From contig NC_135359.1 of NCBI RefSeq assembly GCF_051622035.1, forward strand, positions 31,773,501 through 31,837,500: a DNA stretch of 64,000 nucleotides. Direction: 5' to 3'. The stretch comes from Arctopsyche grandis. Lineage: Eukaryota; Arthropoda; Insecta; Trichoptera; Hydropsychidae. A program made the translations under genes and the position numbers. Of this stretch, positions 36,512 through 48,372 are shown piece after piece. The notes beneath the pieces were generated by a model, which saw only the letters and a program-made list of their open reading frames with translations, ran no database searches and had not been told where the DNA came from. The first letter of the stretch is position 1, and the number at the start of each line of letters is the position of its first letter.

Positions 36512-36905
36512 CGGTCTCCGTGACGAGACAGAATGTTAAATGACAGAAAACCCAAATATCGGAAGGCAAAGATCGAAAATCGAAAGATCTTAAGTCGAAA
36601 GATCAAAAAAAAAATAGTGCATGGTAAACGGTACATACTCACTTAATTTGCGCGAGCAGGATACAACAGGAACAAGAGGAACAGGCTTTTCCTCCCGTAT
36701 TAATGTGCGCGCGCAGAATACGGGAGGAAAAGCATGTTCTTATTGTTCCTGTTGTATCCTTCTAGCGCAAATTAAGTGAGTATGTACCGTTTACCATGCA
36801 CTCTTTTTTTTTGATCTTTCGACTTAAGACCTTTCGATTTTCGATCTTTGCCTTCCGATATTCGCGTTTTCTGTCATTTAACATTTTGTCTCGTCACGTA
36901 GACCC
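36512..36905. mobile_element. Foldback (MULE-type) element with 9-bp target duplication
   Basis: Two inverted arms of about 195 bp meet near 36712. Left terminus CGGTCTCCGTGACGAGACA; right terminus, inverted, GGGTCTACGTGACGAGACA. GTATGTTTC is repeated at 36503-36511 and 36906-36914. The ORFs read through the arms (36409-36642, 36796-37011) are mirror images of each other and are not genes. A one-arm copy is at 44918-45108. Confidence 0.85.
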
Positions 36906-36920
36906 GTATGTTTCATTATC

Positions 36921-38908
36921 AATTAATTTTTGTTTTGGTAATCTTCTTATATTCCTCAAATACGTAGATAAAATCGTGGGTTGGTCACATCCGAATTTTT
37001 TTACTTTATGAACGCTTTAATAAAAATATAACGAAACTTGTCGAAATTCTAATTTCATATCAAAATCAACAAGGCCTAGTCAAATTCCGAATTCAAAACA
37101 ATGCCTACTCAAATACAGGTATTAAATTGTATAAAATATGAATTTCTTTTATTAGATAAATATAATTAATGATATTTAAGTACGGATACATCGAATAGAT
37201 TGCTTGTCGGATTTCCGCAAGTCTCCCTTAGATACAGCGTTCGATACAAGGTTGCCTTTTCGTATTTCTCAAACATAGGTTCGCATAAATCACTATACCA
37301 AAGTTATAATCGTGAAATATAGGCGTGGATTAGCCTAACGACGTGTTCGTGATAAATTTGTAGTAAAAACGTATCGTTTTTTTATTCTCAGATTAAATTA
37401 TATCGTAAGAGAAAAAGTAGAAAAAAAGTTTTCTTTTTTTATGTTCGCATACGATCAATAGAATTCAATTTGTAGATCAAAATAATGCACTGTTGCGATG
37501 CGTGAATTATGTAAAAGTAAATAAATCGCATGTCAGAATGTCAAACTGCATTTTCTAAACGGTAATCAGCTTTCTTTCCGCCAATTATTACTTAAATATC
37601 ACCCGGTCAGTATTATATCTATGACTGGTTTGATTGAAATGCTGCAATATCGTTTTATTTATTTTATATTTTTATATCTAACACTGTGAGTTTTATTTTT
37701 TCCATACAAAAAGAAATGCACAATAAATGTGTCAAATTGATCAAGCAAAGCCCACATACATATTTATGCACTTGAACAACAGTCATAGTTGTAATATATA
37801 TGCTTAAATTTAATGGCCTCTATTTAACCGATCAGTAAAAATTGACATTTTAATCAATAAAAAAAAAAATTGGTAGGTAAAAATAATGGATTGATCAGTA
37901 AATATAATATATGATCATTTTTTATTGATCGGTTGCTATGCGAGCAGTTTTTAAATAGAATGATAAGTATTTAAATACTATGAGCAGTAATCAAACCAAA
38001 ATGATGAGGATATAAAACGAAATGATAAAATTTTAAAATAAATGATCAATTTTTTTTAGGTATTGCGTGCGTTTCTTTGTTTACGCCGGACCGCGCGTTG
38101 ATAAAATCTGACATTCACTGGTGTTTCATTTTCTCGCTTTCAGTTTCATTTCATCATCCCCTGGCCTTCTTTCACTGACGCTACTGGCTTCCTGATTTTT
38201 GATTTTTCCCTTAGACTGACTTTTCTCGGATATGTGTTTAACCCGGCTTTAACAACTTGAACGTCATTCATAAACAAATATTGACCCCCTCTCTGTTTTC
38301 AACCCCCTCGGTCCTCGTCCTTCGCTCCAGGTTAATTTCAGTCTCACTGTATCAGTTCTCGCGTGTCTGTTAAATTAATAAATACCGACCCTAACAATCT
38401 AATCTTAAAATAATAGGTCCAACCCTAACTTAACCTAACCTAACCTGACCCTTAAATAAATAAGTGTTGGCTGCTAAGATCTAAGATGGGCGACGCGCTA
38501 AAATATCATCCAACTGTCAAAAATTATAATTTATTTGGTTTTACATATCACTTATTTAATTCATTACTGATCTAAAAATTGTCATTTACTGATCGAAAAA
38601 TGAATATTTACTGATCATTTATGTTATTTAATTGATCACTTATTTAATAAATTACTGATCGTTAATCTTAATTTTTAACTGATCATTTTAGTTATTTTTA
38701 GCCCACCAAATAATTAGTGCCCAGGTTTAATCTTAATATTAAATCCTGGAGTATTTTTGTTTCTAAATACTTTATGTGTAATTTTGATTTAGAGTTTCAA
38801 TTAATATAATAAAAACACTGCAATTAAAAAAATTCGGGTGTGACCAACCCATGACTTTATCTATGTATTTGAGGAATATAAGAAGGTTACAAAACAAAAT
38901 TCGATATT
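36921..38908. mobile_element. 2-kb element with about 85-bp TIRs
   Basis: The left end (TCTTCTTATATTCCTCAAAT, then TGGGTTGGTCAC near 36990) is found inverted at 38829-38905 over about 85 bp with few changes. Between them is AT-rich DNA with at least ten GATCAGTA/TACTGATC words (37828-37935 and 38571-38685) and, nested, the hAT-like MITE piece at 38340-38490. No transposase is readable, so it is non-autonomous or dead. I could not fix the target duplication. Confidence 0.6.
38340..38490. mobile_element. hAT-like MITE, partial copy 2
   Basis: TCAGTTCTCGCGTGT, TAGGTCCAACCCTAACTTAA, CCTAACCTAACCTGACCC and GTGTTGGCTGCTAAGAT match the interior of the MITE at 5443-5908; both ends are missing. The CCTAACCTAACC run here belongs to the MITE and is not telomere repeat. 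Confidence 0.6.
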
Positions 38909-38978
38909 GAACTGATGACTATGATAGCGATACAAATTGAGCGCAAATGTATGGAAACTTGCACAAAACAAAAGTTCT

Positions 38979-39830
38979 ACTTCCGGTTGTCAGATTTTGT
39001 TCAAATTTTTTTATTACTAAAAATTACTATCAGTATTATACGCAATAAATATCAAGAAGCTTAAAACAATTTTAAAGGTGAAAATAAAATAATGAAATAT
39101 TGTTTTTAAAAAAAATACTACTTCCGGTTTACGAATTCTGACCAAAACCCTACCAGCTCTAAGTTAGTACATAAAGTATAGAAATATAAATTTTCAGCTT
39201 AATACGTTCAGGGGTGTGGACAGAGTAGTGGGCACAACATTTTCAACTTTTTTAAGTGAAAAAAATCCCACTTCCGGTTTATAAAATTTAATAATTTTTT
39301 TTCATTTTCGTCAAATTGCTACAAGAATTATACTTGAATTTTTTTGTGACGAACACACATGTTTAAGGGGTCGAAAAAAATAGTGGAAGAAAAATCGAAC
39401 AGGAGTAAACTGCCACTTCCGGTTGACAGATACTTACTAAATTTTATTTATAATTTGGTATTAAGCTTAAACTTTTAGATATGAAATTTCAGTTCAATAA
39501 AACAAAAGGTTTCTGAGAAAAACATAAAAAAACCTCGATTCTCTAGAGTAAAAGTACTACTTTCGGTTCAGATAGAAATATTTAAAAAATATAAGGTTAT
39601 AAAAATTATTATTTCTATTATATTTAAAAAAAATTCAGTCTGATTCAGTTAGTGGTTTGGGAGATAATTGAATTCAAAAACTTAAAAAAAAGAGGACACC
39701 TATAAGGGGAGGTACCATTTCCGGTCAACTTAAAAATTTAAAAAAAAATTACGACGTGTCGATAAGAATTTCATTAACCGATACTAAGTTTCATTTCGAT
39801 AGGACTAACGGTGTTAAAAATATCCCCAAA

Positions 39831-39866
<36 letters not shown>

Positions 39867-39998
39867 TTTTTTCTAGATCATGAAAACGTGATCAGTGATC
39901 GATTCCGAGTTCGAATCAGTCAAAATCTCGAGTTCGAATTTTCGCATGATCACAAAACTTCATCTTTTGTTACTACGTACATAGATAAAGTAAAAATG
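38979..39998 (+). repeat. Diverged array with ACTTCCGGTT about every 145 bp
   Basis: ACTTCCGGTT or a one- to three-base variant occurs at 38979, 39120, 39270, 39415, 39559 and 39717: spacings of 141, 150, 145, 144 and 158 bp. The DNA between is AT-rich and diverged. The block ends with TCGCATGATCACAAAACTTC and GTAGATAAAGTAAAA-like sequence (39945-39998). Its last part recurs inverted at 49905-49990, and the part 39350-39545 recurs inverted at 63795-64000. Confidence 0.75.
39833..39865. repeat. (AC)n microsatellite
   Basis: About 16 AC dinucleotides inside the ACTTCCGGTT element. Confidence 0.95.
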
Positions 39999-40126
39999 TA
40001 TAATTTCTAAGCAACATATTTTTGAATTTACATTTTGAATTAAACTACAATTTAATATTTAAATATGACATTTAATTGAACGAATTTGATTTAAAACATG
40101 TTAAAAAGTATTCTCTTTACATCAAA

Positions 40127-40899
40127 TTATTGTTTCCCATTGGCTTTTAAATTTTGTTCGACTTTGAATTCTATCTCAAAACTACCAACGCTATTTTTAG
40201 ATTCTGTCGATATTATACTGAAGACAAATTTCCACTTTGCAACTGGAAAACCAGGTGGAAAAGCGTCATCTGCGAATTCAAAATCCTTCAGCACAAAGTG
40301 TCCCATCTGAAAGCATGAAAGTATAGTATCATAATACAATTATATGCTGATTAAAAGTAGAATTTTCAATACAATTACATTAAAAGGACATTTTCGAGGC
40401 ATGCCGGCTACGTCTTTAACCATATTAGAGATCCATTTATCGCTTTCCAGAAAGTCACACATGTTTTTGTTGAATCCCATAAAACTCTCTTTATACTGGT
40501 TGTTCCTCCACTCGTAGCTTTTGAACAATATCTGAAAGAAATTCAAGCCATAAATTAAAAATACATTCAGCCAATTGTGTAATACAGTTAAATCTACCGA
40601 ATAATCTCTGCCCAGTGGTGTGGCAATGTCTGCAAAAATATTCAACAAATATGGTGACGTTCTATTGTGTTTTCGAACGGTAGTGTTGCAACTTAAAACT
40701 GTCTCTTTGTCGCAAATTACGTGAGACCTTTCCATCGTCGTAATTACGGGACTCATCTATATTAAATAATAATCAAATTAAAACATGTTTGTATTCGAAA
40801 TTTAAATACATATATTAAAATAGTACACACCGTATTGAAGGATGCAATAGCAATAACGTTGATCATTATTAGAAAAAGTATTCTTTGAACCGAAAACAT
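40127..40899 (-). CDS. Secreted DUF1091-like protein, gene A (4 exons, 186 aa)
   Basis: Exons on the minus strand: 40899-40831, 40756-40598, 40531-40379 and 40306-40127, all phase 0 with GT...AG introns. Exon 1 is a signal peptide (MFSVQRILFLIMINVIAIAS). The mature part has four cysteines in the order C-x7-C, C-D-F and K-C-P, the motif NRTSPYLL (an N-glycosylation sequon), the strand KSYEWRNNQYKESF, and near the end GFPVAKWKF. This pattern and length match insect DUF1091 proteins, relatives of CheA/CheB; members are thought to bind lipids or hydrophobic ligands outside the cell, and some act in contact chemosensing. That role is inferred here. Intron 2 (66 nt) keeps the frame and has no stop. 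First of five tandem paralogs; the exon model rests on agreement with genes B, D and E. Confidence 0.85.
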
Positions 40900-41015
40900 T
40901 GTTAAAGTTTAGAATGCAATGCTTCTTCACTTGCAGAAGTCTGAATGGGCTGTAATTTATGTCACTCGTTTTCAATATTAATCGTTAATTTTATCTTGAT
41001 GGTATGAAATGATAT
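40900..41015 (-). promoter_or_regulatory. 5' flank of gene A
   Basis: No strong TATA box. CATAAATTACAG lies about 70 bp before the ATG. Nothing further can be read from it. Confidence 0.2.
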
Positions 41016-41315
41016 TGTTACGTACGCCGTGGATTGAGCGAATTGTACTTAGACCAACGGATATCTGTTATCGGTTAACTAAATGCATGCACTTACGTCC
41101 CAATGTCATGGAAATACATATCCGAATACGTGACTATACAACAGGTAAACAGATTAGGCGTCCTGAGAGATCTACCCTTTATAAGGCGGTACGTAGGCGA
41201 TATAATTCATTCTGGACGGAGCGGTGACAGTGCGTGTAACTCCTGAATCATCAATAAATGCTGTGAAACGACTGTTGGCTTTTACTTGGATCCTCCACCC
41301 ACCCCGTACGCAACA
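41016..41315 (+). mobile_element. Solo LTR, gypsy-like, with 4-bp target duplication
   Basis: Starts TGTTACGTACG and ends CGTACGCAACA (inverted ends of 11 bp with one change), bounded by TG...CA. ATAT flanks both sides (41012-41015, 41316-41319). Inside are a TATA-like CTTTATAAGG (41177) and the poly(A) signal AATAAA (41254). Length 300 bp. No second LTR or internal region is present, so it is a recombined solo LTR. The orientation follows from TATA before AATAAA. Confidence 0.85.
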
Positions 41316-41480
41316 ATATGATGTGTATAATGAAAAACTTTCCATGTTGTTGGTTTTGTAATTGTTTTCAAAACTTGTATACAATTAAATGAATCATTCA
41401 TGTTAACGTAAACAAGTGATTTAATGTGAAATTAATTCGAGTTGTAATCATATGTTAGGTTTGATTGATATACATATAAT

Positions 41481-41755
41481 AATTCACGTCAAATTTAGGA
41501 AACAATCAGTTCAAGTATTTGAGTTTTTTTATGTTTTGGTGGATAATCAGTGCTGCGCAACCTTTCCGGTACTATAATAAATCCGTATATTCTGTCTATT
41601 ATTAAATAGACAGAATATACGGATACGGATATTATAATAGACAGAATATACGGATTTATTGTAGTGCCGGAAAGGTTGCGCAGCACTGAAATTATCCATC
41701 AAAATATAAAAACTCAAATACTTGAACTGATTGTTTCCGAAATTTGATGTGAATT
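41481..41755. mobile_element. Foldback element with 11-bp target duplication
   Basis: Two inverted arms of about 125 bp (GTGCTGCGCAACCTTTCCGG at 41550, inverted at 41667-41686), with the ends AATTCACGTCAAATTT and AAATTTGATGTGAATT. ATACATATAAT is repeated at 41470-41480 and 41756-41766. In the middle an ATATTCTGTCTATTAT word occurs three times in alternating orientation. Confidence 0.8.
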
Positions 41756-41766
41756 ATACATATAAT

Positions 41767-42328
<562 letters not shown>

Positions 42329-42365
42329 TATACATAATTATAATAATTTTATATTAATATCCTAC

Positions 42366-42367
<2 letters not shown>

Positions 42368-42434
<67 letters not shown>
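42368..42434. repeat. (TA)n microsatellite
   Basis: About 33 TA units. Confidence 0.97.
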
Positions 42435-42435
<1 letters not shown>

Positions 42436-42554
42436 TGTTTGCTACCAATTTTTCCTCTAGGGCAATAGTCTCGGAGCATTTTGTATTGAAAATTTATTTA
42501 ATTAATGTTTCTGTTGCTGTCTTATATTTTATATTTATGTACATATGTATGTAG

Positions 42555-42790
42555 GTAGTTTTTACTTATTTATTTATTTAAAGTTTAGACCATTGTAGCA
42601 TTACCAGGAATTCCTAATGCGCCACAATGGTCAAAAATATAACAGAAAAGAAATAAAATAATAATTAAAGAAATTAGACATGATATACATATACACAAAC
42701 AACACATTTAACACAATCATAAAAATAGTAAGCTATATAATAGCGGATAATAATAATAATAATTACAAATTATAAAAAATAACAAAGAAG
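42555..42790 (-). mobile_element. LINE 3' end with perfect 9-bp stem
   Basis: Arms GACCATTGT (42588-42596) and ACAATGGTC (42624-42632), a 27-nt loop, and then on the minus strand TTTAAATAAATAAATAAG. It belongs with the copies at 12050 and 14296: the stem bases differ from the GGAAGGC type but the fold is kept. Confidence 0.65.
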
Positions 42791-42796
42791 GGAATC

Positions 42797-43190
42797 TAAT
42801 ATATAATTTGGAAAGAGGCTTTGCATATATTTATGTACATATGTACCGTTCCTTCGTTGGTTCGTAGTTTTTTATTCGATTTATAGGCGCTGATTCGATT
42901 TTTTTCGATTCAAACGATTCAAAGTCCTTGGAGGCAAAGGCACCGAGGGAAAAGCCCTAGGGGGCGGAGCCTCCGGGAGCGCAATCGTGGGGGTGGAACC
43001 CTAGGGGGTGCATGCGCCGGATTCTGGTATACATATAATTTCGAAAGAGACTTACTATACATATCTTTGTTTGTTCGTGACAATTTAATAAAAAAACAAA
43101 TGAGTATTCAAATAAATTTATATAAAATAAAACTATTCAAATAAATATAGTAAAATGTTTACTATTATGTATTTTGTTACCGTTCCTTTC
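42797..43190 (+). mobile_element. Two Helitron-like 5' fragments
   Basis: TCTAATATATAATTTGGAAA (42797) and CATATAATTTCGAAAGAGAC (43032) are followed by TTTGTTTGTTCGTGAC-type words. They resemble the start of the complete short element at 57865-58060. Between the two lies a CG-rich 110-bp stretch (42920-43025) with GGGGGCGGAGCCTCCGGGAG that I cannot assign. Confidence 0.4.
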
Positions 43191-43191
43191 T

Positions 43192-43819
<628 letters not shown>

Positions 43820-44193
43820 CTGAAGTTTGCAAATTTGAAATCTGGGTCGCGTCTATGTAGTCTTTAGTTTTATACATAGATAAACAATTTTAATTTAATT
43901 TAATAGTAGTAAAACAATTTTATTGGTATTTTTTATTCAAAATGATAATTTATTCAATGTATGATAAACCGCCGCTGATAATATAGGTATAGTAAAATAA
44001 AAATTTTAAGCCTATTTATTTTGCGATGTCGTTGTTAAGGTATACAATATCTCATAAAAATATGGTAACAATGTCAATATAGAATTTTGGAAAATCTATA
44101 AGATAATAATAAAATGTCATGCGGGTTTACTGATATCATTAAGTAAAACAAATTGTGAGTTAGATTCGGGAAATCCATTGAATTAAAATAATC

Positions 44194-44269
<76 letters not shown>

Positions 44270-44656
44270 TTGTGTATCGGAAAATAAGCTCATTTTCTAG
44301 CGGAAATACTATCATAAAAAAAAATTTGCCTAATAGTAGAGATAATCAAGTGAAGGGTGTATTGATTCGTAACTAAAATAATTTTCTGGTAATCTGTTCA
44401 AATAGATTACATTTTCAATAGTAAAAATTTCCATATAAAAAAACATTGCTACCGTACATAATATGTAATTTCTATAGTAATCAAATTACATTTTAATACA
44501 ACTGAACTAATTTGATTTTAATCACTTAAAATGAAAAAAATCTAGGATAGTTTTCATACTCATATTATGTGAGCACATGAATTTTCTTTTAATTGATATT
44601 TAAAAAAAACTAATCAATTTTTTAAACTATTTTTAATGTTTTATATTTACATATAG
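43820..44656. repeat. Plain DNA with a (TA)n run
   Basis: 44199-44268 is a (TA)n microsatellite. No gene or other repeat is seen on either side. Confidence 0.6.
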
Positions 44657-44826
<170 letters not shown>

Positions 44827-44917
44827 TCTTTTGGTAACTAGCAAGTAAATGTCATAAACATATTTCGCATTTCGATCTTAGCAGTGGGTTATTTGATATA
44901 CTGTTAAATTGTATTCT

Positions 44918-45108
44918 GCGCGCGCACATTAATACGGGAGGAAAAGCCTGTTCCTCTTTTTCCTGTTGTATCCTGCTCGCGCAAATTCAGTGAGTATGTA
45001 CCGTTTACCATGCACCCTTTTTTTTTGATCTTTCGACTTAAGATCTTTCGATTTTCAATCTTTGCCTTCCGATATTTGCGTTTTCTGTAATTTAACATTC
45101 TGGCTCGT
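44918..45108. mobile_element. One-arm copy of foldback element (36512 family)
   Basis: CGCGCGCACATTAATACGGG through GGCTCGTCACGGAGACCG matches the right arm of the foldback at 36512-36905. The other arm is missing, so it is a deletion product or a solo terminal repeat. Confidence 0.7.
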
Positions 45109-45626
45109 CACGGAGACCGATCATAATCATATGATATAGATAATAATAATCATAATCATATGATAATAAATTATATGTATCATGATCAAGTGCAGAGTTC
45201 TACTGTCGGTATTTAATTATCACAAAAAGTTTTTTCAAATATCAAAACTCTTTCGTTTAAATGTTATATTGTTTATTATATGCAATACCGTGATCATTAT
45301 AATATAATATATGTAATCTTCCCTAAGAAAATTTCGTAGTGTTTGCTTTAATACAATCTCACATTTGATTCAGCAAATTAGATTAAATTTAATAGTATAA
45401 AATAAAAACGTTTATAGGTGAGGTTGTCTATTTTAATATGTATATACATTGCGAATAATGGAAACACAAATTTTTATGTAAATTTTATTGGGATAAAATA
45501 TATTGGAAAAGTTTAAATTAAATATAATCCATTTTTTTTTCAATTAATTTGTTATAATATGTATGTATGTGTGTAATGAAATTTAATTTACAAATTCATA
45601 TAATTAAATAGGTGTGTTTTAATTGG
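45109..45626. other. No gene seen
   Basis: Downstream flank of gene B; AT-rich with CATAATCATATGATA repeats at 45120-45175. Confidence 0.5.
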
Positions 45627-46427
45627 TTATTTTAATACCAATGTTTTCTTAGGAGCTGTTTTCACCAATTCTTCGACTTTGAAATAGGAAGCATATGTAA
45701 ATAGGGTTTTTAGTGTTTTCAACGATTTGAAAACGAAACGAAATTTCCATCTGGATATCGGAAAACCTATGGGAAGTTTATTTTGAGGAAAGACGAAGTT
45801 CTGCATATACAGTAGACCCTTCTAAAAATCATTACTTTAGAAGAAGACAAATAACGAGACACATGTATGTATATACATATAAATATTGCAAACTGTATAC
45901 CTTTACTGGACATTTTTCCGGGAAATTTCCAGCTGTCCTCACAATATCTATCAACCACTCACCACGTGCGAGAAAAACGCAAAGATTCATTTCATAGCCG
46001 ATGAAACTCTCCTTGAACTGATTGTTTTTCCATTCGTAGCTTTTGAATTGCATCTGTAATGAACAATTTTTTTTGATCGAAATAATACAAAGATATTGTT
46101 TTAATAAAATAAATGACTTTTCACTTACATGAATGTCTTCGTCTAACGGCTTTAATATATGCATATAAAAATCTAAAATATATGGCGAAGTTCTATTGTA
46201 CTTTCTTACTGTCGCACTGCAGTTATTCACTGTTTTGTTATCGCAAAACATCGTTGCCCGTTCCAAAGTTATATACACATTCTCAAAAATGTTTATAAAT
46301 TATTATCTTTATAAAATCGGATAAATTACAAATTATTTCAATTTAACAATACTTTTCCATTGGAAAAATCTATTTTTGTGACAAAAAATAAAAATAGCAA
46401 GATAAGGAACACTTGAGGGATGTCCAT
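45627..46427 (-). CDS. Secreted DUF1091-like protein, gene B (4 exons, 191 aa)
   Basis: Exons: 46427-46353, 46281-46129, 46053-45901 and 45821-45627, phase 0, with donors GTATTG, GTAAGT and GTATAC and AG acceptors. Exon 1 gives a signal peptide (MDIPQVFLILLFLFFVT). The mature protein keeps C-x7-C (CDNKTVNNC), NRTSPYIL with its sequon, KSYEWKNNQFKESF, NLCVFL, EKCPV and GFPISRWKF. Exon 3 is 51 codons, as in all paralogs. The C-terminal tail is longer and more basic than in gene A. Intron 2 (75 nt) again keeps the frame and lacks stops, which could hide it from simple ORF-based gene finding. It is probably an extracellular ligand-binding protein, by family. No lesions seen. Confidence 0.85.
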
Positions 46428-46494
46428 TATTTTAAACGTCCATTCACTGTTACAAATGCAGCATTAATGATGGTTTATTGTTAATAAGAATCGC

Positions 46495-46502
46495 TATTTA
46501 TA
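46495..46502 (-). promoter_or_regulatory. TATA box of gene B
   Basis: TATAAATA (minus strand), inside CGCTATAAATAGCG, 75 bp before the start codon. A start site about 30 bp downstream would give a leader of about 45 nt, which would hold two tiny upstream ORFs (ATG CTG CAT TTG TAA and ATG GAC GTT TAA). Confidence 0.6.
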
Positions 46503-46849
46503 GCGACAGTACTGTCAATCTGATAATACACATTATAAGGTGAGACTTCATTAAATTTGGTTATCCGTTTCATTTAAATGTACATATGTGTGGCATTAAT
46601 GATATATCATTATTTATGATATGTTTTTCATTTTTAACCCGTCGATTTAATAATAGATACTATCCTAATGCGAGTATTCGATTTCTTTTAGTTTTCCCAT
46701 TCAATTACGTTTATATATACATTTGTTACGTGATTCATAATATGTATATACATATGTATGTGAGTAATGACTTTACCCTTCATATAGTCTTCAATAATAA
46801 TAACAAATGGCAATAGAAAATGTCATCACCTTTCCCACTTCACATAACA

Positions 46850-47300
46850 TGTATGTAGATATTTATTTATTTATTGCAATTTTACAATAGTAACATTAAA
46901 GAGTAGTTACAAGTCGTCACTATGATTATACAAGAAAAAAGCATACAATAAGAAGAAAATAAAACATAATAAGCATAAATATAAAACCAATACATCAGTA
47001 GAACATGTAACAGTCTCAAATTACACTATCCTTCAACCAGATAAGTATATTTTAGATTAAACAAATCCAAGTTAATAGAAATCTGGATGAGAAGCTTGAT
47101 GCTCCTGGCAACAGGCAACGAAACCCTAGGTGAGGAGAATAAATTGCGGTATTTTATGTATCTGAGTTGGCTGGTGACATTGAAGCTTGATTCTGAAATA
47201 CTTTGAGGATTGGTCACCAAACCAACTAGTAATTTATAGAAATGTTTCCTCAAACTTACTCTACGTCGAAACTGGTGGAAATTACACCTAGTTCTTCCAT
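46850..47300 (-). mobile_element. LINE 3' end with ORF2 C-terminus
   Basis: Minus-strand frame 47253-47026 has FNVTSQLRYIKYRNLFSSPR and VARSIKLLIQ...LDLF, the pattern of a LINE ORF2 end. A 3' UTR follows, with the tail TAAATAAATAAATA at 46860-46873. 5'-truncated. Confidence 0.55.
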
Positions 47301-47714
47301 CAGGTAAGCATTAAGACAGAGCTATGGATAAAACTGTAAACTATCAAGTAGGTTTATCTAAGAAAACTCTGTACATACTTCCTAGGTTCTTAAACAATGG
47401 ACCCTATCACTAGGGCTCCATATAATAGAAGGAAACTAAAAAATATAGGATAAGGAGTACTAATGCACTCTGGAAAGGATTACATGCACGCAGTATGAAA
47501 CCCATTATTTTTGTAGCTCTTGAGCAAATTTTTTCTTTGTGCCGTCCAAAATCGAAATTCGATGACCGTATATGTTTTAATTTGATCATTAAATATAAAA
47601 AAAATTATCGTGATTGGGAATTTAAAGACGTTTTCCTTATAGAAATAGTTATAAAATAAAAAGCAATTATTATTTTATAATGTTTATTTTATTATTATTT
47701 TAGTATTATTTTAT
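47301..47714. other. No gene seen; start of duplicated segment
   Basis: From about 47570 the sequence (CCGTATATGTTTTAATTTG) is the left edge of a segment also found at 56030 and 58785. Confidence 0.5.
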
Positions 47715-48085
47715 AGTGTGTTTTTTAAATCGCGCGATTTTTCTATATCTCGGTGTTGTTCGGTCGATGTCTCAAAATCTGTCAATTAACTTTTCAAAAT
47801 GAATATTGAAATCTATAGTTGGGTATTTTATCTTTCATTTGTAGTATTTTTCAGCTTTCAAATCTCTCTAAGTAGTCGTCCAGTTCAAATCAAAAGTCAA
47901 AAGTATGTATTTTCACTTGGGATTTTTTCCCACTGTTAATACTATTTCATATTGAGTATTTTCTATTGAAACATGTTTATTGAGATTGTTTTCTGGCCAC
48001 ACTATTTTTTTTTTCGTTTAAAAGGGTTAATTGGAAGTGTGCTGAATTTTAAATCGGTAAAATTTCGAGCTAAAAGCTCGTACTA
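47715..48085 (+). mobile_element. CACTA-like MITE, copy 3 (both ends lost)
   Basis: GTGTTTTTTAAATCGCGCGA, TGTTCGGTCGATGTCTC, GTAGTCGTCCAGTTCAAAT and AATTTCGAGCTAAAAGCTCG match the interior of copy 2. It carries the site of the 34618 foldback in unfilled form (ATTTTATCT at about 47824). Confidence 0.7.
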
Positions 48086-48089
48086 TGTA

Positions 48090-48135
48090 GTTGTACTCGT
48101 ACTCGTACTCGTACGAGTACGAGTACGAGTACAAC
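48090..48135. repeat. 46-bp perfect palindrome
   Basis: GTTGTACTCGTACTC... reads the same on both strands through 46 bp, built from GTACTC units on one side and GAGTAC units on the other. Confidence 0.95.
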
Positions 48136-48136
48136 T

Positions 48137-48258
48137 AATAATAATAGTTAATAAATAATAATAATAATAGTTAATAAATAATAATAATAATAGTTAATAA
48201 ATAATAATAATAATAGTTAATAAATAATAATAATAGTTAATAAATAATAATAATAGAG
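48137..48258. repeat. TTAATAAATAATAATAATAG repeats
   Basis: Five or six imperfect tandem copies of a unit of about 20-24 bp, length varying with the number of AAT triplets. Confidence 0.85.
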
Positions 48259-48372
48259 ATAATCTAGTTAATAAATGTATATATAATCGATATTTTCATA
48301 ATTTGAAAAGTAAAATTTTTACTTAAAACTTCTTTATATCTATGTAAATATGTAGACGTTATGCTTTTCATT

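Noticed and set aside
36409..37011. Two near-identical ORFs (FLIFRLK.FRFSIFAFRY) in opposite orientation
   Set aside because: They are the two inverted arms of one foldback element.
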